Source: Desulfonatronospira sp964577315 (GTDB taxonomy: Bacteria > Desulfobacterota > Desulfovibrionia > Desulfovibrionales > Desulfonatronovibrionaceae). Taken from it: DNA of 49,928 nucleotides. The notes under the pieces are model-generated. The model saw only the letters and a list, made by a program, of their open reading frames with translations, did not search any database and had not been told where the DNA came from. A program made the position numbers and the translations under genes. The stretch is from assembly GCA_964577315.1 (NCBI GenBank), contig CAZNYT010000009.1, positions 1 through 49,928 of the forward strand, read 5' to 3'. Below, in pieces: positions 24,458-33,932 of this stretch. Within the stretch, counting starts at the first letter, position 1. Every line of letters begins with the position of its first letter.

Positions 24458-25675
24458 ATGCCCCCGATTGAAATCAAAAAGGATATCTACTGGGTAGGAG
24501 CAGTGGATTGGAATCTTCAGAATTTCCACGGATACGCACTAGCCCATAGAGGAACCACCTACAATGCTTATCTGGTGCTGGACGACAAGATCACTTTGTT
24601 CGACACCGTACCGGAAAAATTCAAATGGGATCTTTTCCACCAAATCCGCAGCCTAATAAAATTGGAAGAGATAGATTATGTTGTGGTCAACCATGTAGAA
24701 ATGGATCATTCCGGGGCTTTGCCTTTTATGGTGGAGAAAATCCGCCCGGAAAAAGTATTTTGCTCTACCATGGGTGAAAAGGCTATCCAGGGCCATTTTC
24801 ACTCCTCGGAATGGCCTTTGGAAGCTGTCCAAAACGGCCAAAGTTTATCTCTGGGGCAAAAAAGCGTTAGCTTTATGGAAACCCGGATGCTGCACTGGCC
24901 GGACAGCATGTTCTCCTATATTCCGGAAGAAAAGCTGCTCATTTCCAGCGATGCGTTCGGGCAAAACATCGCGGACAGCAAAATCTTCGACGACCAACAT
25001 GATCTCAACCTCCTCCTTTCCGAGGCCAGGAGCTACTTCACCAACATTATTCTCCCGTTCTCCTCCCTGGTGCAAAAACTTCTGGCCAAAGTCCAAGAGG
25101 CAGGATTGGAAATCGACATGATAGCTCCAGACCACGGGGTGATCTGGCGCTCTTACCCGGACAAGATACTGGCTGCATACCAAGAGTTTGCTGCCCAAAA
25201 GCTGAAGAACAAGGCTGTCCTGGTCTATGACACCATGTGGAGCAGCACCGAAAAAATGATCAAGGCCGTGGCTGAGGCCTTGCAGGAGGAGGGTATAGAT
25301 ACTCGGGTCATGTCCCTGAAGTCCTTTCATCACAGCGATGTCATGAGCGAGTTTTCCGATGCAGCCGCCCTAGTCTGCGGCTCGCCCACGCACAACAACA
25401 ATATGCTCCCGCTCATGGCGGATTTTCTGACTTACATGAAGGGCCTTAAGCCCAAAAACCGCATAGGTGCCACTCTGGGTTCTTACGGATGGAGCGGTGA
25501 GGCTCCCAAGGCCATGACCAAAATACTGGAGGAAGCGGACTTCGAGCTTCCGGAAAACCCGGTGCGCATCCAATACGTACCGGGACACGAGCATTTGGCC
25601 CAGTGCAAGGAATTGGGCCGCAACCTGGCCTCTGCCATTCGTACCAAGGTAGAGTCACAGTCCTTGCAAACCTGA
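24458..25675 (+). CDS. roo: Rubredoxin:oxygen oxidoreductase (FprA-type flavodiiron protein)
   Basis: A 405-residue soluble enzyme reducing oxygen to water (some members also NO) with electrons from rubredoxin. Residues 1-250 form a beta-lactamase-like diiron domain: H79-x-E81-x-D83-H84 in HVEMDHSGAL, then the later ligands in MLHWPDSM, SSDAFG and PDHGVIWR. Residues 253-400 form a flavodoxin domain whose FMN loop reads VYDTMWSSTEKM. There is no C-terminal rubredoxin extension, matching a separate rubredoxin gene upstream. It completes the oxygen-defence cluster. Confidence 0.97.
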   Translation: MPPIEIKKDIYWVGAVDWNLQNFHGYALAHRGTTYNAYLVLDDKITLFDTVPEKFKWDLFHQIRSLIKLEEIDYVVVNHVEMDHSGALPFMVEKIRPEKVFCSTMGEKAIQGHFHSSEWPLEAVQNGQSLSLGQKSVSFMETRMLHWPDSMFSYIPEEKLLISSDAFGQNIADSKIFDDQHDLNLLLSEARSYFTNIILPFSSLVQKLLAKVQEAGLEIDMIAPDHGVIWRSYPDKILAAYQEFAAQKLKNKAVLVYDTMWSSTEKMIKAVAEALQEEGIDTRVMSLKSFHHSDVMSEFSDAAALVCGSPTHNNNMLPLMADFLTYMKGLKPKNRIGATLGSYGWSGEAPKAMTKILEEADFELPENPVRIQYVPGHEHLAQCKELGRNLASAIRTKVESQSLQT

Positions 25676-25703
25676 AAACAGCAGCACCGGCCCAGGAATC
25701 AAT

Positions 25704-26396
25704 ATGACTGGAGCAAGCGATAAATCCTTGGGTTATAAAGCCTTGAAACACAAAATCCCGGTCCTTTTGGACCGGGAGGATGTGGAATCTGTCTTGCCCG
25801 AGCTGTTAAAACATCCTCCCCAGAAGCTTCTGGGGCCTCTATACATTTCTCTGCTTAGCCATAACAAGACTGTCAAATGGAACGCGGTTACTGCAGTGGG
25901 ACAGGCAGTAGACGAGCTTGCCCGCCAGGATCTGGAACAGGCCCGGATAGCCATGCGCCGATTGATATGGACCCTAAACGATGAGTCCGGGGGCATAGGC
26001 TGGGGATCGCCTGAATGCATGGGAGAGATCATGGCCTGTAATCCTGATTTGGCCCAAGAATTCCACCGCATCCTTTTTTCCTACCTGGCACCCCGGGACG
26101 ACTCGGATAGCGACAACTTCTTGGAATATCTACCCCTGCGGCGGGGAGCTTTCTGGGGAGTGGCCAGGCTGGCCCAGAAGCGCCCTAGTATCGCATTGGA
26201 AGCCTCCCCACAAATCCAGAAAGCCCTAAAGCAGGAAAATGACTCCGAAATCCTGGCCCTGATCTGTCTTTACCTGCGCCTTACCCATCAGGATATTTCT
26301 CCCTGGCCGGGCAGCAACCTCGGGGATCAAAAACTAAAGGTCTACTGGAACCAAAGACTGCAAACCCTTCCCGCCCAAAGTTTGTGTCAGGTCTAG
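25704..26396 (+). CDS. HEAT-like helical protein, DVU0298 family
   Basis: A 230-residue soluble all-helical protein. Segments such as LLSHNKTVKWNAVTAVGQAV and RGAFWGVARLAQKRP look like HEAT/ARM-type helix pairs. A conserved-looking GGIGWGSPECMGEI block lies in the middle. It resembles a protein family restricted largely to sulfate-reducing deltaproteobacteria (DVU0298-like), whose role is unknown. It starts 28 bases after roo with AGGA before the ATG, so it may be co-transcribed with the oxygen-defence genes. Confidence 0.7.
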   Translation: MTGASDKSLGYKALKHKIPVLLDREDVESVLPELLKHPPQKLLGPLYISLLSHNKTVKWNAVTAVGQAVDELARQDLEQARIAMRRLIWTLNDESGGIGWGSPECMGEIMACNPDLAQEFHRILFSYLAPRDDSDSDNFLEYLPLRRGAFWGVARLAQKRPSIALEASPQIQKALKQENDSEILALICLYLRLTHQDISPWPGSNLGDQKLKVYWNQRLQTLPAQSLCQV

Positions 26397-26436
26397 AAAA
26401 TACCTTGCAGTTGCTATACAAAGGTTGCTGTTGTGG

Positions 26437-26490
26437 CAACTAATCACCATGTTTTGCCCCAAATATGCACTCGCAAAAAATCTGTTGAAT
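26437..26490 (+). repeat. Interspersed repeat family A, internally deleted copy
   Basis: CAACTAATCACC plus the inner-end spacing to CACTCGCAAAAAATCTG and GTTGAAT combines the double left end with the right end and lacks the interior. About 54 bases, between the HEAT-like gene and the DUF72 gene. Confidence 0.55.
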
Positions 26491-26669
26491 GACTCCACAG
26501 TTGCAATGTAAATCCAGGCTTGATAGCCCCATGCACACTACATGGCTCCAAACTGTGCCTATTATTTAACTCGTTTTTCCGGTAAATTCACGGATTCGGG
26601 CTTTTTTCACTGCCCTAAAAAACGTGTGTTTCACGCACTGACTTGTCTCAAAATATTTCGAGGTGCTAC

Positions 26670-27404
26670 ATGAAGGATGCCCGTCTTTTCATCGGTACCA
26701 GCGGATGGAACTATAAGGCTTGGAAGGATGATTTTTATGCCGGTATTGCCCAGAAAAGGTGGCTGGAGCACTATGCCCAGCATTTCAATGCTGTGGAGGT
26801 AAACGCCACATTTTACCGGCTCCTGAAGGATGTCACCCTGCAAGGCTGGCATGATCGTACTCCTGAGCATTTCCGGTTTTGCTGCAAAGGGAGCAGGTAC
26901 ATCACCCACACCAAAAGACTCAAGGATCCCCAAGACTCGGTTGCCCTGCAAAAGGAAAATCTTGCGCCTTTGCAATCCAAGCTGCGGGCTGTAATCTGGC
27001 AGTTGCCCGCCTCCTTCTCCCAGGACCTATCCCGGCTGGAAAGCTTTGCCCGGGCCCTGCAATCCTGGCCGGAAACCTGTCATGTTGTGGAATTCAGACA
27101 TAGCTCCTGGTTTAATCAGGAGGTACTCGATCTTTTGACAGACAACCAGATCTCCTCCTGCATTTCGGACGCTGCGGACTGGCCCAGATGGGACGCGGTC
27201 AGTGTCAGCCCGGTATACATCCGGCTGCATGGGGACCGGGAGACCTACCGCTCCAGCTACACCCGGGAACAATTAGAGGCATGGTCCTCTTGGATTCAGC
27301 AGTGGCTGGACCAGGGTTTGGAGGTATGCATTTTCTTTGACAACACTGATGACCGGGCAGCCTATCAAAACGGGCAAGAATTGCAGCGTATGCTAAAAGA
27401 TTGA
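26670..27404 (+). CDS. DUF72 family protein
   Basis: A 244-residue soluble protein of the DUF72 TIM-barrel family. The N-terminus LFIGTSGWNYKAW is the family hallmark, and FNAVEVNATFYRL, FRFCCKGSRYITH, VVEFRHSSWF and VYIRLHGDRETY mark the later strands. The function of DUF72 is unproven. The start is ATG 26670 with GAGGTG four bases upstream; a TTG at 26643 extends the frame but lacks a ribosome site. A C-terminal IFFDNTDDRAAYQN segment fits the family end. Confidence 0.9.
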   Translation: MKDARLFIGTSGWNYKAWKDDFYAGIAQKRWLEHYAQHFNAVEVNATFYRLLKDVTLQGWHDRTPEHFRFCCKGSRYITHTKRLKDPQDSVALQKENLAPLQSKLRAVIWQLPASFSQDLSRLESFARALQSWPETCHVVEFRHSSWFNQEVLDLLTDNQISSCISDAADWPRWDAVSVSPVYIRLHGDRETYRSSYTREQLEAWSSWIQQWLDQGLEVCIFFDNTDDRAAYQNGQELQRMLKD

Positions 27405-27518
27405 AGGAGCTGGATCCTTTGGGAGCCGAATTCAGCTTGACTTTTTCTGTGTAAGGCCTCTAAAGTCACTCTGGAATCAACCGATGCCAAGTATGCAATA
27501 CTTTTGTTTAAAGCCAGA

Positions 27519-27542
27519 CAACTATTCACCACATTTTACAAA
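27519..27542 (+). repeat. Repeat family A end fragment upstream of the HDOD gene
   Basis: CAACTATTCACC followed by ACATTTTACAAA. The same 24 bases occur at 38297-38320. It lies 17 bases before an ATG. Confidence 0.7.
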
Positions 27543-27559
27543 TCCAGCAGGACATCTAC

Positions 27560-28816
27560 ATGGGCAAATTGCTGATAGATAATGTGCAACCCGGCATGGT
27601 CTTGGCTGAAGATCTCCGGGACAGGCATGGGCGTTTTCTTCTGGCCAAGGGGATGCCCGTCCAAGAGAAACACCTACGCATATTCAAGATATGGGGGGTA
27701 AGCGAAGTAGCTGTAGAGGGCGAGGGAGCTCACCCTGTTGCCGAGCCGGAACAATACAGTCAGCAGGAATGGGACCGGGCCGCTTCTAGGATCTTGGATC
27801 GCTTTCCGGATTTTGATCCTCAAAACCCGGTCAGCCGCAAGCTCTTGGACATCTTTACCCTGTGGGCGTGCAAATATCCCGAGGGATTCTACACTTTGCC
27901 CCAGTGGCAAAAGCTTCTGGGATCCCATAGCCAGCCTCCCGCAAAATTGCCCCAAGAACCTGTGGATCCCGCTTTTATTGTTCGAGACGAAACCAAGCTG
28001 CCTTCCCTGCCCAACATTTTCGTCCAAATCCAGGATGCTGTTAAGGATCCCCGGACCTCAGCCAAACACCTGGCAGATATTATCAGCAAGGATCAGGGAC
28101 TAAGCACCAGGCTGCTCAAGCTTGTTAACAGCCCTTTTTACGGATTCCCTTCTCAAATCGACACCATAAGCAGGGCCATCGCAATTCTGGGTACCAGGCA
28201 GGTAAGCACCTTGGCTATGGGAGTAACTGTCCTTTCCCAGTTCAAAAACATTTCTCCGGACATAATAGATATGCCCGCCTTCTGGAAGCACAGCCTGGCT
28301 TGTGCCATAGGAGCCAAGACCCTGGCCCAGCACTGCAACATCTCCAACACAGAAAGCATATTCGTTTGCGGTTTGATACACGACATAGGCAGGCTGCTCA
28401 TGCTTCGTTACTTTCCCCAAGAGTCCCTTTGGTCCATGTATATGGCTGCCCAGGAACAGATTGAGCTTCCCCGGGCGGAAAAAATGTTTTTCCGATTGGA
28501 TCACACTGTACTAGGGGCCAGGCTAATGAAAAGGTGGAAGTTGCCTGTTAAGTTGGAACAAACCATTAGATACCATAATCACCCCAGCAAATCCAGGTTC
28601 CACCTGGAGACCACACTGGTGAACATGGCCAATGTCCTGGCTACCGGCTGCCGCATAGGTTTCAGCGGAGAATTTATCATACCTGGCCCGGATCTTCAGT
28701 CCTGGTCCGAATTTGATATCGACCCCAGTGTATTGCCCCAGACAGCCAAGTTGATGCAGTCCCAGGTGGACAATCTCTTCCAGTTATTTTTTGCCCAAAA
28801 AGGTAATTCTTCCTAG
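27560..28816 (+). CDS. HDOD-domain protein
   Basis: A 418-residue cytoplasmic signalling protein. Residues 1-55 form a small beta domain (DNVQPGMVLAEDLRDRHGR), like the N-terminal extension of many HDOD/HD-GYP proteins. The HDOD core spans about 145-350: LPSLPNIFVQIQDAV, ISKDQGLSTRLLKLVNSPFYG, AIAILGTRQVSTLAMG and CGLIHDIGRLLML. HDOD proteins are non-catalytic relatives of HD phosphohydrolases used as signalling scaffolds, though the HD pair is kept here. The GGDEF-EAL gene starts 12 bases after its stop, so the two are probably one operon. Confidence 0.93.
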   Translation: MGKLLIDNVQPGMVLAEDLRDRHGRFLLAKGMPVQEKHLRIFKIWGVSEVAVEGEGAHPVAEPEQYSQQEWDRAASRILDRFPDFDPQNPVSRKLLDIFTLWACKYPEGFYTLPQWQKLLGSHSQPPAKLPQEPVDPAFIVRDETKLPSLPNIFVQIQDAVKDPRTSAKHLADIISKDQGLSTRLLKLVNSPFYGFPSQIDTISRAIAILGTRQVSTLAMGVTVLSQFKNISPDIIDMPAFWKHSLACAIGAKTLAQHCNISNTESIFVCGLIHDIGRLLMLRYFPQESLWSMYMAAQEQIELPRAEKMFFRLDHTVLGARLMKRWKLPVKLEQTIRYHNHPSKSRFHLETTLVNMANVLATGCRIGFSGEFIIPGPDLQSWSEFDIDPSVLPQTAKLMQSQVDNLFQLFFAQKGNSS

Positions 28817-28827
28817 GTAGGCGGATC

Positions 28828-30759
28828 ATGCCCCACAAAGATAGCTCCGAGTATATAAAAGACCTGGAAAGCAGGCTGGCCCAGCAGGAGGAAATCAACC
28901 GCTTCACCCTGGATGCCTTGGAACTTGCCGTTACCCTGATAGATTTCCAGCCCAATTACAACCAACTGGAAAGCTCTCAGCCCATCCTGGAGGAAACCTG
29001 CTCCCGTATTAAACGGCTTATAGACTTCCATGCCCTGGGTATCTATCTGGTGGATGAACAGGACAACGACTTTTACCCCGCCTATGTAACCCCCGAGGAA
29101 TACAGGGATCTTCTCTTCCGGGAAACAGACCGCCTCATCGAGCAGGGGCTTTTCCCTTGGGCCATGCGCGAAAAAAGAGCGGTGAACGTTCCCGGAACCA
29201 TCCAGGGGCTTCATAATGTTTTGCACGTCATATCCACCAACAACCGAGTCCGGGGCATGTTTATCGGCTTAATCGGGCAGGAGGCTTCCACTGTCCCGGA
29301 TGTATCCTGGGCCCTTCTTAGCATTGTCCTATCCAGCAGCGCCAATGCCCTAGAAAGCTTTGAACTCTACAAAATGTTCAAGGATTCCAACATTCATCTC
29401 AAACAGGTAGTCAAGGAAAGAACCAAGCAGCTAGAGCTCCAGGCTAGATATGATCGCCTCACCCATCTGCCTAACCGGGACATGATTTTCAAGAGCCTGG
29501 AAAAAAAGATACGTGCCTGCCTGGAATCCGACCATTGCGCCCAAGTGGCTTTTATCCTGGTTGATATGGATATGTTCAAAGAGGTGAATGATACCTTGGG
29601 GCATCAGGCCGGGGACAATCTGCTGGTCCAGGTGGGGTTCCGCTTGCAGGAGATAATCCATGAGCCGGAAAACCTGGGCCGTTTGGGAGGCGATGAATTC
29701 GCCATGCTGCTTTGTGCCAACAATGCCAAAGAACAAGCCGAAAAAAAGGCCAAGCAAGTACTCCGGGTAATGTCTCAGCCATTTGAGATACAGGGCCAGA
29801 GCCTTCTCTTGGACGTCAGCATCGGTATTGCCATTTTTCCGGAGCACGGCAAAAATCTGGGCCAAATCCTCAGCCGGGCTGATATGGCCATGTATGCAGC
29901 CAAACGCATGAAGACGGGATATGCGGTCTACGACCCGGAATTCGAGTCCTCAGGCATTAACCGCCTGAACCTAATGTCCGATCTCAAGAGGGCTTTGGAC
30001 AAAGACCAGCTAACCCTGTATTTTCAGCCCAAAATTGAACTTTCCACAGAGCAGGTCTGCGGATTGGAAGCCCTGCTCCGATGGCACCATCCCAGCCGGG
30101 GATTCATTCCTCCGGATGAGTTTATCCCATTAGCCGAACAGATCGGCTTGATCCGTAAGCTCACGGACAGGGTCATCCACTTGGCTGCTGCTCATATCAA
30201 GCACTGGCAAACCCTGGGGATAAACCTGACACTTGGGGTCAACATATCTGCCCGAGACATACAGGACGCAAGGCTTGTCCAGCAAATTGATACCACCTTG
30301 AGCAGTTTTGGGGTGCCTAATTCCAGTCTGGAACTGGAAATCACGGAAAATGCCTTCATGAGCGCCCCGCACGCAGGTCTTCGCACCCTGCAAAAGCTGC
30401 ATTCCATGAACATACCTGTAGGCATTGACGATTTTGGGACCGGATATTCCTCTATTTCCTACCTAAGAGATCTTCCGGTACAGATCCTGAAAATCGACCG
30501 CAGTTTTGTTATGGACATAAAAGATAACCCCAACAATCAAAAGATAGTCAAATCCATAATCGATCTGGGACACAACCTGGATATGCAGGTAGTAGCCGAG
30601 GGGGTGGAAAACCGGGAGGGCCTGGATCTGCTAAAAAGAATGCGCTGCGATATGGCCCAGGGTTATTACTTCCTCAAGCCCAAGCCCGCAGAGGAGCTCA
30701 CCGATTGGCTGCAAAGCCGCATGAATATCGCATCCCTTCGAAAATCTTTCCGGGATTAA
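28828..30759 (+). CDS. GAF-GGDEF-EAL c-di-GMP enzyme
   Basis: A 643-residue soluble protein. Residues 40-190 look like a GAF sensor (ALGIYLVDEQDNDFYP, then RVRGMFIGLIG). The diguanylate cyclase motif GGDEF is exact at residues 287-291, and the EAL domain has the EAL triad near 414, ENAFM, DDFGTGYSS (near 534) and AEGVE, so both synthesis and breakdown of c-di-GMP look possible. The RxxD inhibitory site ahead of GGDEF is absent. The stop codon overlaps the stop of the opposite-strand response regulator (TTAA at 30756-30759). Confidence 0.96.
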   Translation: MPHKDSSEYIKDLESRLAQQEEINRFTLDALELAVTLIDFQPNYNQLESSQPILEETCSRIKRLIDFHALGIYLVDEQDNDFYPAYVTPEEYRDLLFRETDRLIEQGLFPWAMREKRAVNVPGTIQGLHNVLHVISTNNRVRGMFIGLIGQEASTVPDVSWALLSIVLSSSANALESFELYKMFKDSNIHLKQVVKERTKQLELQARYDRLTHLPNRDMIFKSLEKKIRACLESDHCAQVAFILVDMDMFKEVNDTLGHQAGDNLLVQVGFRLQEIIHEPENLGRLGGDEFAMLLCANNAKEQAEKKAKQVLRVMSQPFEIQGQSLLLDVSIGIAIFPEHGKNLGQILSRADMAMYAAKRMKTGYAVYDPEFESSGINRLNLMSDLKRALDKDQLTLYFQPKIELSTEQVCGLEALLRWHHPSRGFIPPDEFIPLAEQIGLIRKLTDRVIHLAAAHIKHWQTLGINLTLGVNISARDIQDARLVQQIDTTLSSFGVPNSSLELEITENAFMSAPHAGLRTLQKLHSMNIPVGIDDFGTGYSSISYLRDLPVQILKIDRSFVMDIKDNPNNQKIVKSIIDLGHNLDMQVVAEGVENREGLDLLKRMRCDMAQGYYFLKPKPAEELTDWLQSRMNIASLRKSFRD

Positions 30760-32126
30760 TGCACCTTTTTGGTCAAGCCATACTTTTTGAGCTTATACTG
30801 CAGGGTCCTGCGACTGATCCCTAGGGCCCGGGCCGTGCGTTCCCGGTGACCTCCGTGACTGTTCAGGACCTTTTCCAGCTTCTCTTTCTCCGCCTCATCC
30901 AAGGATTCCTCTGAAAAGGAGCCCAGCTCCCGCTCACTTCCTTCCGCGCTCCGAGAGATACTTTCCGGCAGATCGCGAACATCCAGGACATCGCTGCGGG
31001 AAAGAATTATGGCCCTTTCCATCACGTTCTCCAACTCCCGGACATTTCCCGGCCAGTGATAACCCTGAAGGGCATGCAAAAAATTGGAGGTGATTCCCCG
31101 GACCTCCTTCTTGTTTTTTTGTCCCAGAACTTGCACAAAATGGTTCACCAAAAAGGGCAGATCCTCCATCCTATCTCGCAGTGGAGGCACCACTATTTCC
31201 ACCACTTTCAGACGGAAGTATAGATCTTCCCGGAAATTGCCGGACATTACCTCTTGGTACAGATCCTTGTTAGTGGCTGCCAAAAGGCGTACATCCACCT
31301 CCATCTCCTGGGTTCCTCCCAGGGGCTGGATGAGTTTTTCCTGCACCGCCCGGAGCAGCTTGGGCTGCAGCTGCAAGGGCAATTCCCCTATCTCATCCAG
31401 AAAAAGGGTGCCTTTGTCCGCTAACTGGAACCTGCCCGGCTTATCTTTCACCGCACCGGTAAAGGCCCCTTTTTGGTAGCCGAAAAGCTCGCTCTCCAAA
31501 AGCTCTGCTGGCATGGCAGCACAATTTACACTTATCAATGGCCCCTGGCTTCTAGGGCTGGCCCGGTGCAGGGCGTTGGCTATGAGTTCCTTGCCGGTCC
31601 CGGACTCCCCGAGCACAAGAATACTAGCCTGACTGGACCCCACTTGCTCCACCAAATCCAGAACCCTTTGCATGGCCGGACTCTGCCCTATTATCTCAGG
31701 CCGATTCTGATTGAGGGTAATGCCGGGTTTATGTTGCAGGTTGGCCTCCACCAGCTTCTTATACTCCCGGGCCTTTTCAATCACCTCCTTGAGCTCCTCT
31801 ATATCCGCGGGCTTGGTCAGGTAGTCAAAAGCCCCTTGCTTCATGGCCTCCACAGCCGAGCCCACGCTACCGTAAGCCGTGAGCATGACCACCTGAATCC
31901 GGGTCTGCATCCTGTTTATACGCTCCAGGACCTGGATCCCATCCATTCCCGGCATTTTTATATCCAAAAGCACAACGTCCGCGTCCTCTTTTTCCAAAAA
32001 CTCCAAGCACTGTTGGCCACTAGATGCTTCCAAGACCTCGTATCCTTGATCCTGCATTACCGCCCTGACCATCATCCGGTGCCCGGATTCGTCATCCACT
32101 ACCAGGAGCCTGGGCTTATCAGACAT
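30756..32126 (-). CDS. Sigma-54-dependent response regulator (NtrC/ZraR type)
   Basis: A 456-residue transcription activator. The receiver domain (1-120) has the phosphorylated Asp in VVLLDIKMPGMDG (near residue 54). The AAA+ domain (about 145-385) has Walker A GESGTGKE, the sigma-54 contact loop GAFTGA and Walker B GTLFLDEIGELP. The C-terminal Fis-type helix-turn-helix reads GHRERTARALGISRRTLQYKLKKY in part. It is the last gene of the operon with the sensor kinase and the CydA-like genes, so it probably controls them or a linked regulon. Confidence 0.97.
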   Translation of the reverse strand: MSDKPRLLVVDDESGHRMMVRAVMQDQGYEVLEASSGQQCLEFLEKEDADVVLLDIKMPGMDGIQVLERINRMQTRIQVVMLTAYGSVGSAVEAMKQGAFDYLTKPADIEELKEVIEKAREYKKLVEANLQHKPGITLNQNRPEIIGQSPAMQRVLDLVEQVGSSQASILVLGESGTGKELIANALHRASPRSQGPLISVNCAAMPAELLESELFGYQKGAFTGAVKDKPGRFQLADKGTLFLDEIGELPLQLQPKLLRAVQEKLIQPLGGTQEMEVDVRLLAATNKDLYQEVMSGNFREDLYFRLKVVEIVVPPLRDRMEDLPFLVNHFVQVLGQKNKKEVRGITSNFLHALQGYHWPGNVRELENVMERAIILSRSDVLDVRDLPESISRSAEGSERELGSFSEESLDEAEKEKLEKVLNSHGGHRERTARALGISRRTLQYKLKKYGLTKKVH

Positions 32127-32180
32127 GAATGTTTCCCTTATCGCAAGACATGGTGAAAGTTACCGAAATCAAAGAACAGG

Positions 32181-33899
32181 CTACCCGGACTTTTCGTCCC
32201 TGTCATGCTCCCCGTCCCATGCACCGGATGCCTTGTCGATGCACCCGGGAATATGCAAGCTGACCCTGGTACCGTCCCCCGGGGCGGAATCTATACTTAT
32301 CCTGCCCCTGTGATCCCGGGCAATTCTCTGGACAATGGACAGTCCCAGTCCACTGCCCTTGTCCCGGGTGGAAAAGAAAGGCTCCCAGACCTGGCTCAGG
32401 GTGGTTTCATCCATGCCGCAACCATTGTCCACCACTTCCATGCGCACCTCCTTGCCCTCTTTACGTGCCAAAAGGGAGATTTCCCCTGTATCCCCGGGAA
32501 CAGCCTGCAGGCTGTTCAACACCAGATTGATCAGGGCCTGCTTGAGCAGATCCGCATCCGCCTTTACCTGTATTCCTTGGGCATCCAGGACAAGACTTGC
32601 ACCTTTAGTTTCCAGATCCATCTGCAAAAGATTGTGTATCTGGGAAAAGAGCTCGTCCAGGTTAACCTGGGTGGGTTGCAGTTCCCTGGGCCGGGCCAGG
32701 TACAAAAGATCGTTTACCACCCGGTTCAAACGATCCGCCTCAGCAGCCATAGTCCGGGAATAGCTGGCCTCTGGTTCCTGGCGGGCAAACTTGTGTTGAA
32801 AATACTGGGCAAATCCCTTGAGGGAGCTCAAGGGATTGCGGATCTCGTGAGCCAAGCCTGCTGCAAAACGGCCCACGGCTGCCAGGCGTCTGGAACGCTC
32901 CACATCGTTTTCCAGCTCTTTCATCCTGGTCCTGTCCCGGAGCAAAACCAGATATTCCTGCTCTTCCTGAATAGGCAGGGAAAAAACCTCCAGGGACTTG
33001 TCCCCCAGCTCCACCTGGGCCCACTCTGTATCCTGGTCCAAATCCATTTCCAGGGCAAGATAATTTGAAAGTCTATCCCCCAGGATATCCTCCCCCTTTC
33101 CTATCAAACTCTTAGCGGCAGGGTTGGCTGCCGTAATCTCCAGCTTCCGGTTTACAGTCACGAGTCCGTCCGGCATATTGTCAAGCAACCTGGAATGGAA
33201 GTTCCTCAGGCGGACAAACTGCTCCCCTTGCTGCCTTTTTCGCAGGTAGGCCCAGATCAAGGAGCCCATGATCAATATGGCTGCTAGGGTGAAAGCGGTC
33301 TGCAGGATTATGGTGTTCTTGAATCCGCTGTAGGCCTCCAGATGTCCGGACATGTCCAGGGCAATAAAAATCACCCCGGGATCCTCACGGAATTGGTGCC
33401 GTGGGCTCATCATGCCCATCCCCCGGGCCATGCGCTGGGAAGGAATCCCTTGGACAAACACGCTCTCTTCGCCCAGGGTCATTTCCCCGGCCCAACCCTC
33501 CCGGGCTGCGGCTTCAAGCATCTCTGGGTCAGGCTCAAAGTCTACAGGCTTGATTTCTTGGCTGGAAAAGAAAAGATTCCCGGCTGAATCGTATAGGCCA
33601 AAAAAGACCACATCTTCTTCCTGGATCAGGTCTTGGAGGAGATCCTCTGCCGCGGGGACAAAATCCTGCTCGTCCATCCACCTTCTACCACCCATCCCTC
33701 GCATGGCGCCCCGGTACAGGTTGGCCTCTATCCCCCGGCCTATGGATTTAGCACTAAGCTGCAAGTGTTCCCGGACATGCTCCTCCTGTTGGCGAAGATT
33801 CTGCCAGGTAAGAAAAAACACCCCCACCCCCAACAGGACAAAAACAATCCCGAAGATGAGGGCTGTGCTCACTTCCTTGCGGTTCAGGCCAATATCCAA
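32181..33899 (-). CDS. Membrane sensor histidine kinase (ZraS-like)
   Basis: A 572-residue kinase. Membrane helices near 13-33 and 197-218 flank a periplasmic sensor of about 160 residues with Met/Arg/Gly-rich parts (RGAMRGMGGRRWM and RMARGMGMMSPRH), which could bind metal or heme-linked ligands. A PAS domain (about 235-330) follows, then the H-box GLAHEIRNPLSSLKG with the phosphorylated His, and HATPase motifs NLVLNSLQAV, DNGCGMD and GSGLGLSIVQR. The start appears to be TTG at 33899 with AAGGGA about six bases upstream. It sits 54 bases before its response regulator and 33 bases after the CydA-like gene. Confidence 0.95.
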   Translation of the reverse strand: MDIGLNRKEVSTALIFGIVFVLLGVGVFFLTWQNLRQQEEHVREHLQLSAKSIGRGIEANLYRGAMRGMGGRRWMDEQDFVPAAEDLLQDLIQEEDVVFFGLYDSAGNLFFSSQEIKPVDFEPDPEMLEAAAREGWAGEMTLGEESVFVQGIPSQRMARGMGMMSPRHQFREDPGVIFIALDMSGHLEAYSGFKNTIILQTAFTLAAILIMGSLIWAYLRKRQQGEQFVRLRNFHSRLLDNMPDGLVTVNRKLEITAANPAAKSLIGKGEDILGDRLSNYLALEMDLDQDTEWAQVELGDKSLEVFSLPIQEEQEYLVLLRDRTRMKELENDVERSRRLAAVGRFAAGLAHEIRNPLSSLKGFAQYFQHKFARQEPEASYSRTMAAEADRLNRVVNDLLYLARPRELQPTQVNLDELFSQIHNLLQMDLETKGASLVLDAQGIQVKADADLLKQALINLVLNSLQAVPGDTGEISLLARKEGKEVRMEVVDNGCGMDETTLSQVWEPFFSTRDKGSGLGLSIVQRIARDHRGRISIDSAPGDGTRVSLHIPGCIDKASGAWDGEHDRDEKSG

Positions 33900-33932
33900 A
33901 ACAGATCCCTTGGGCCAAGAAAATTGCCAAGT

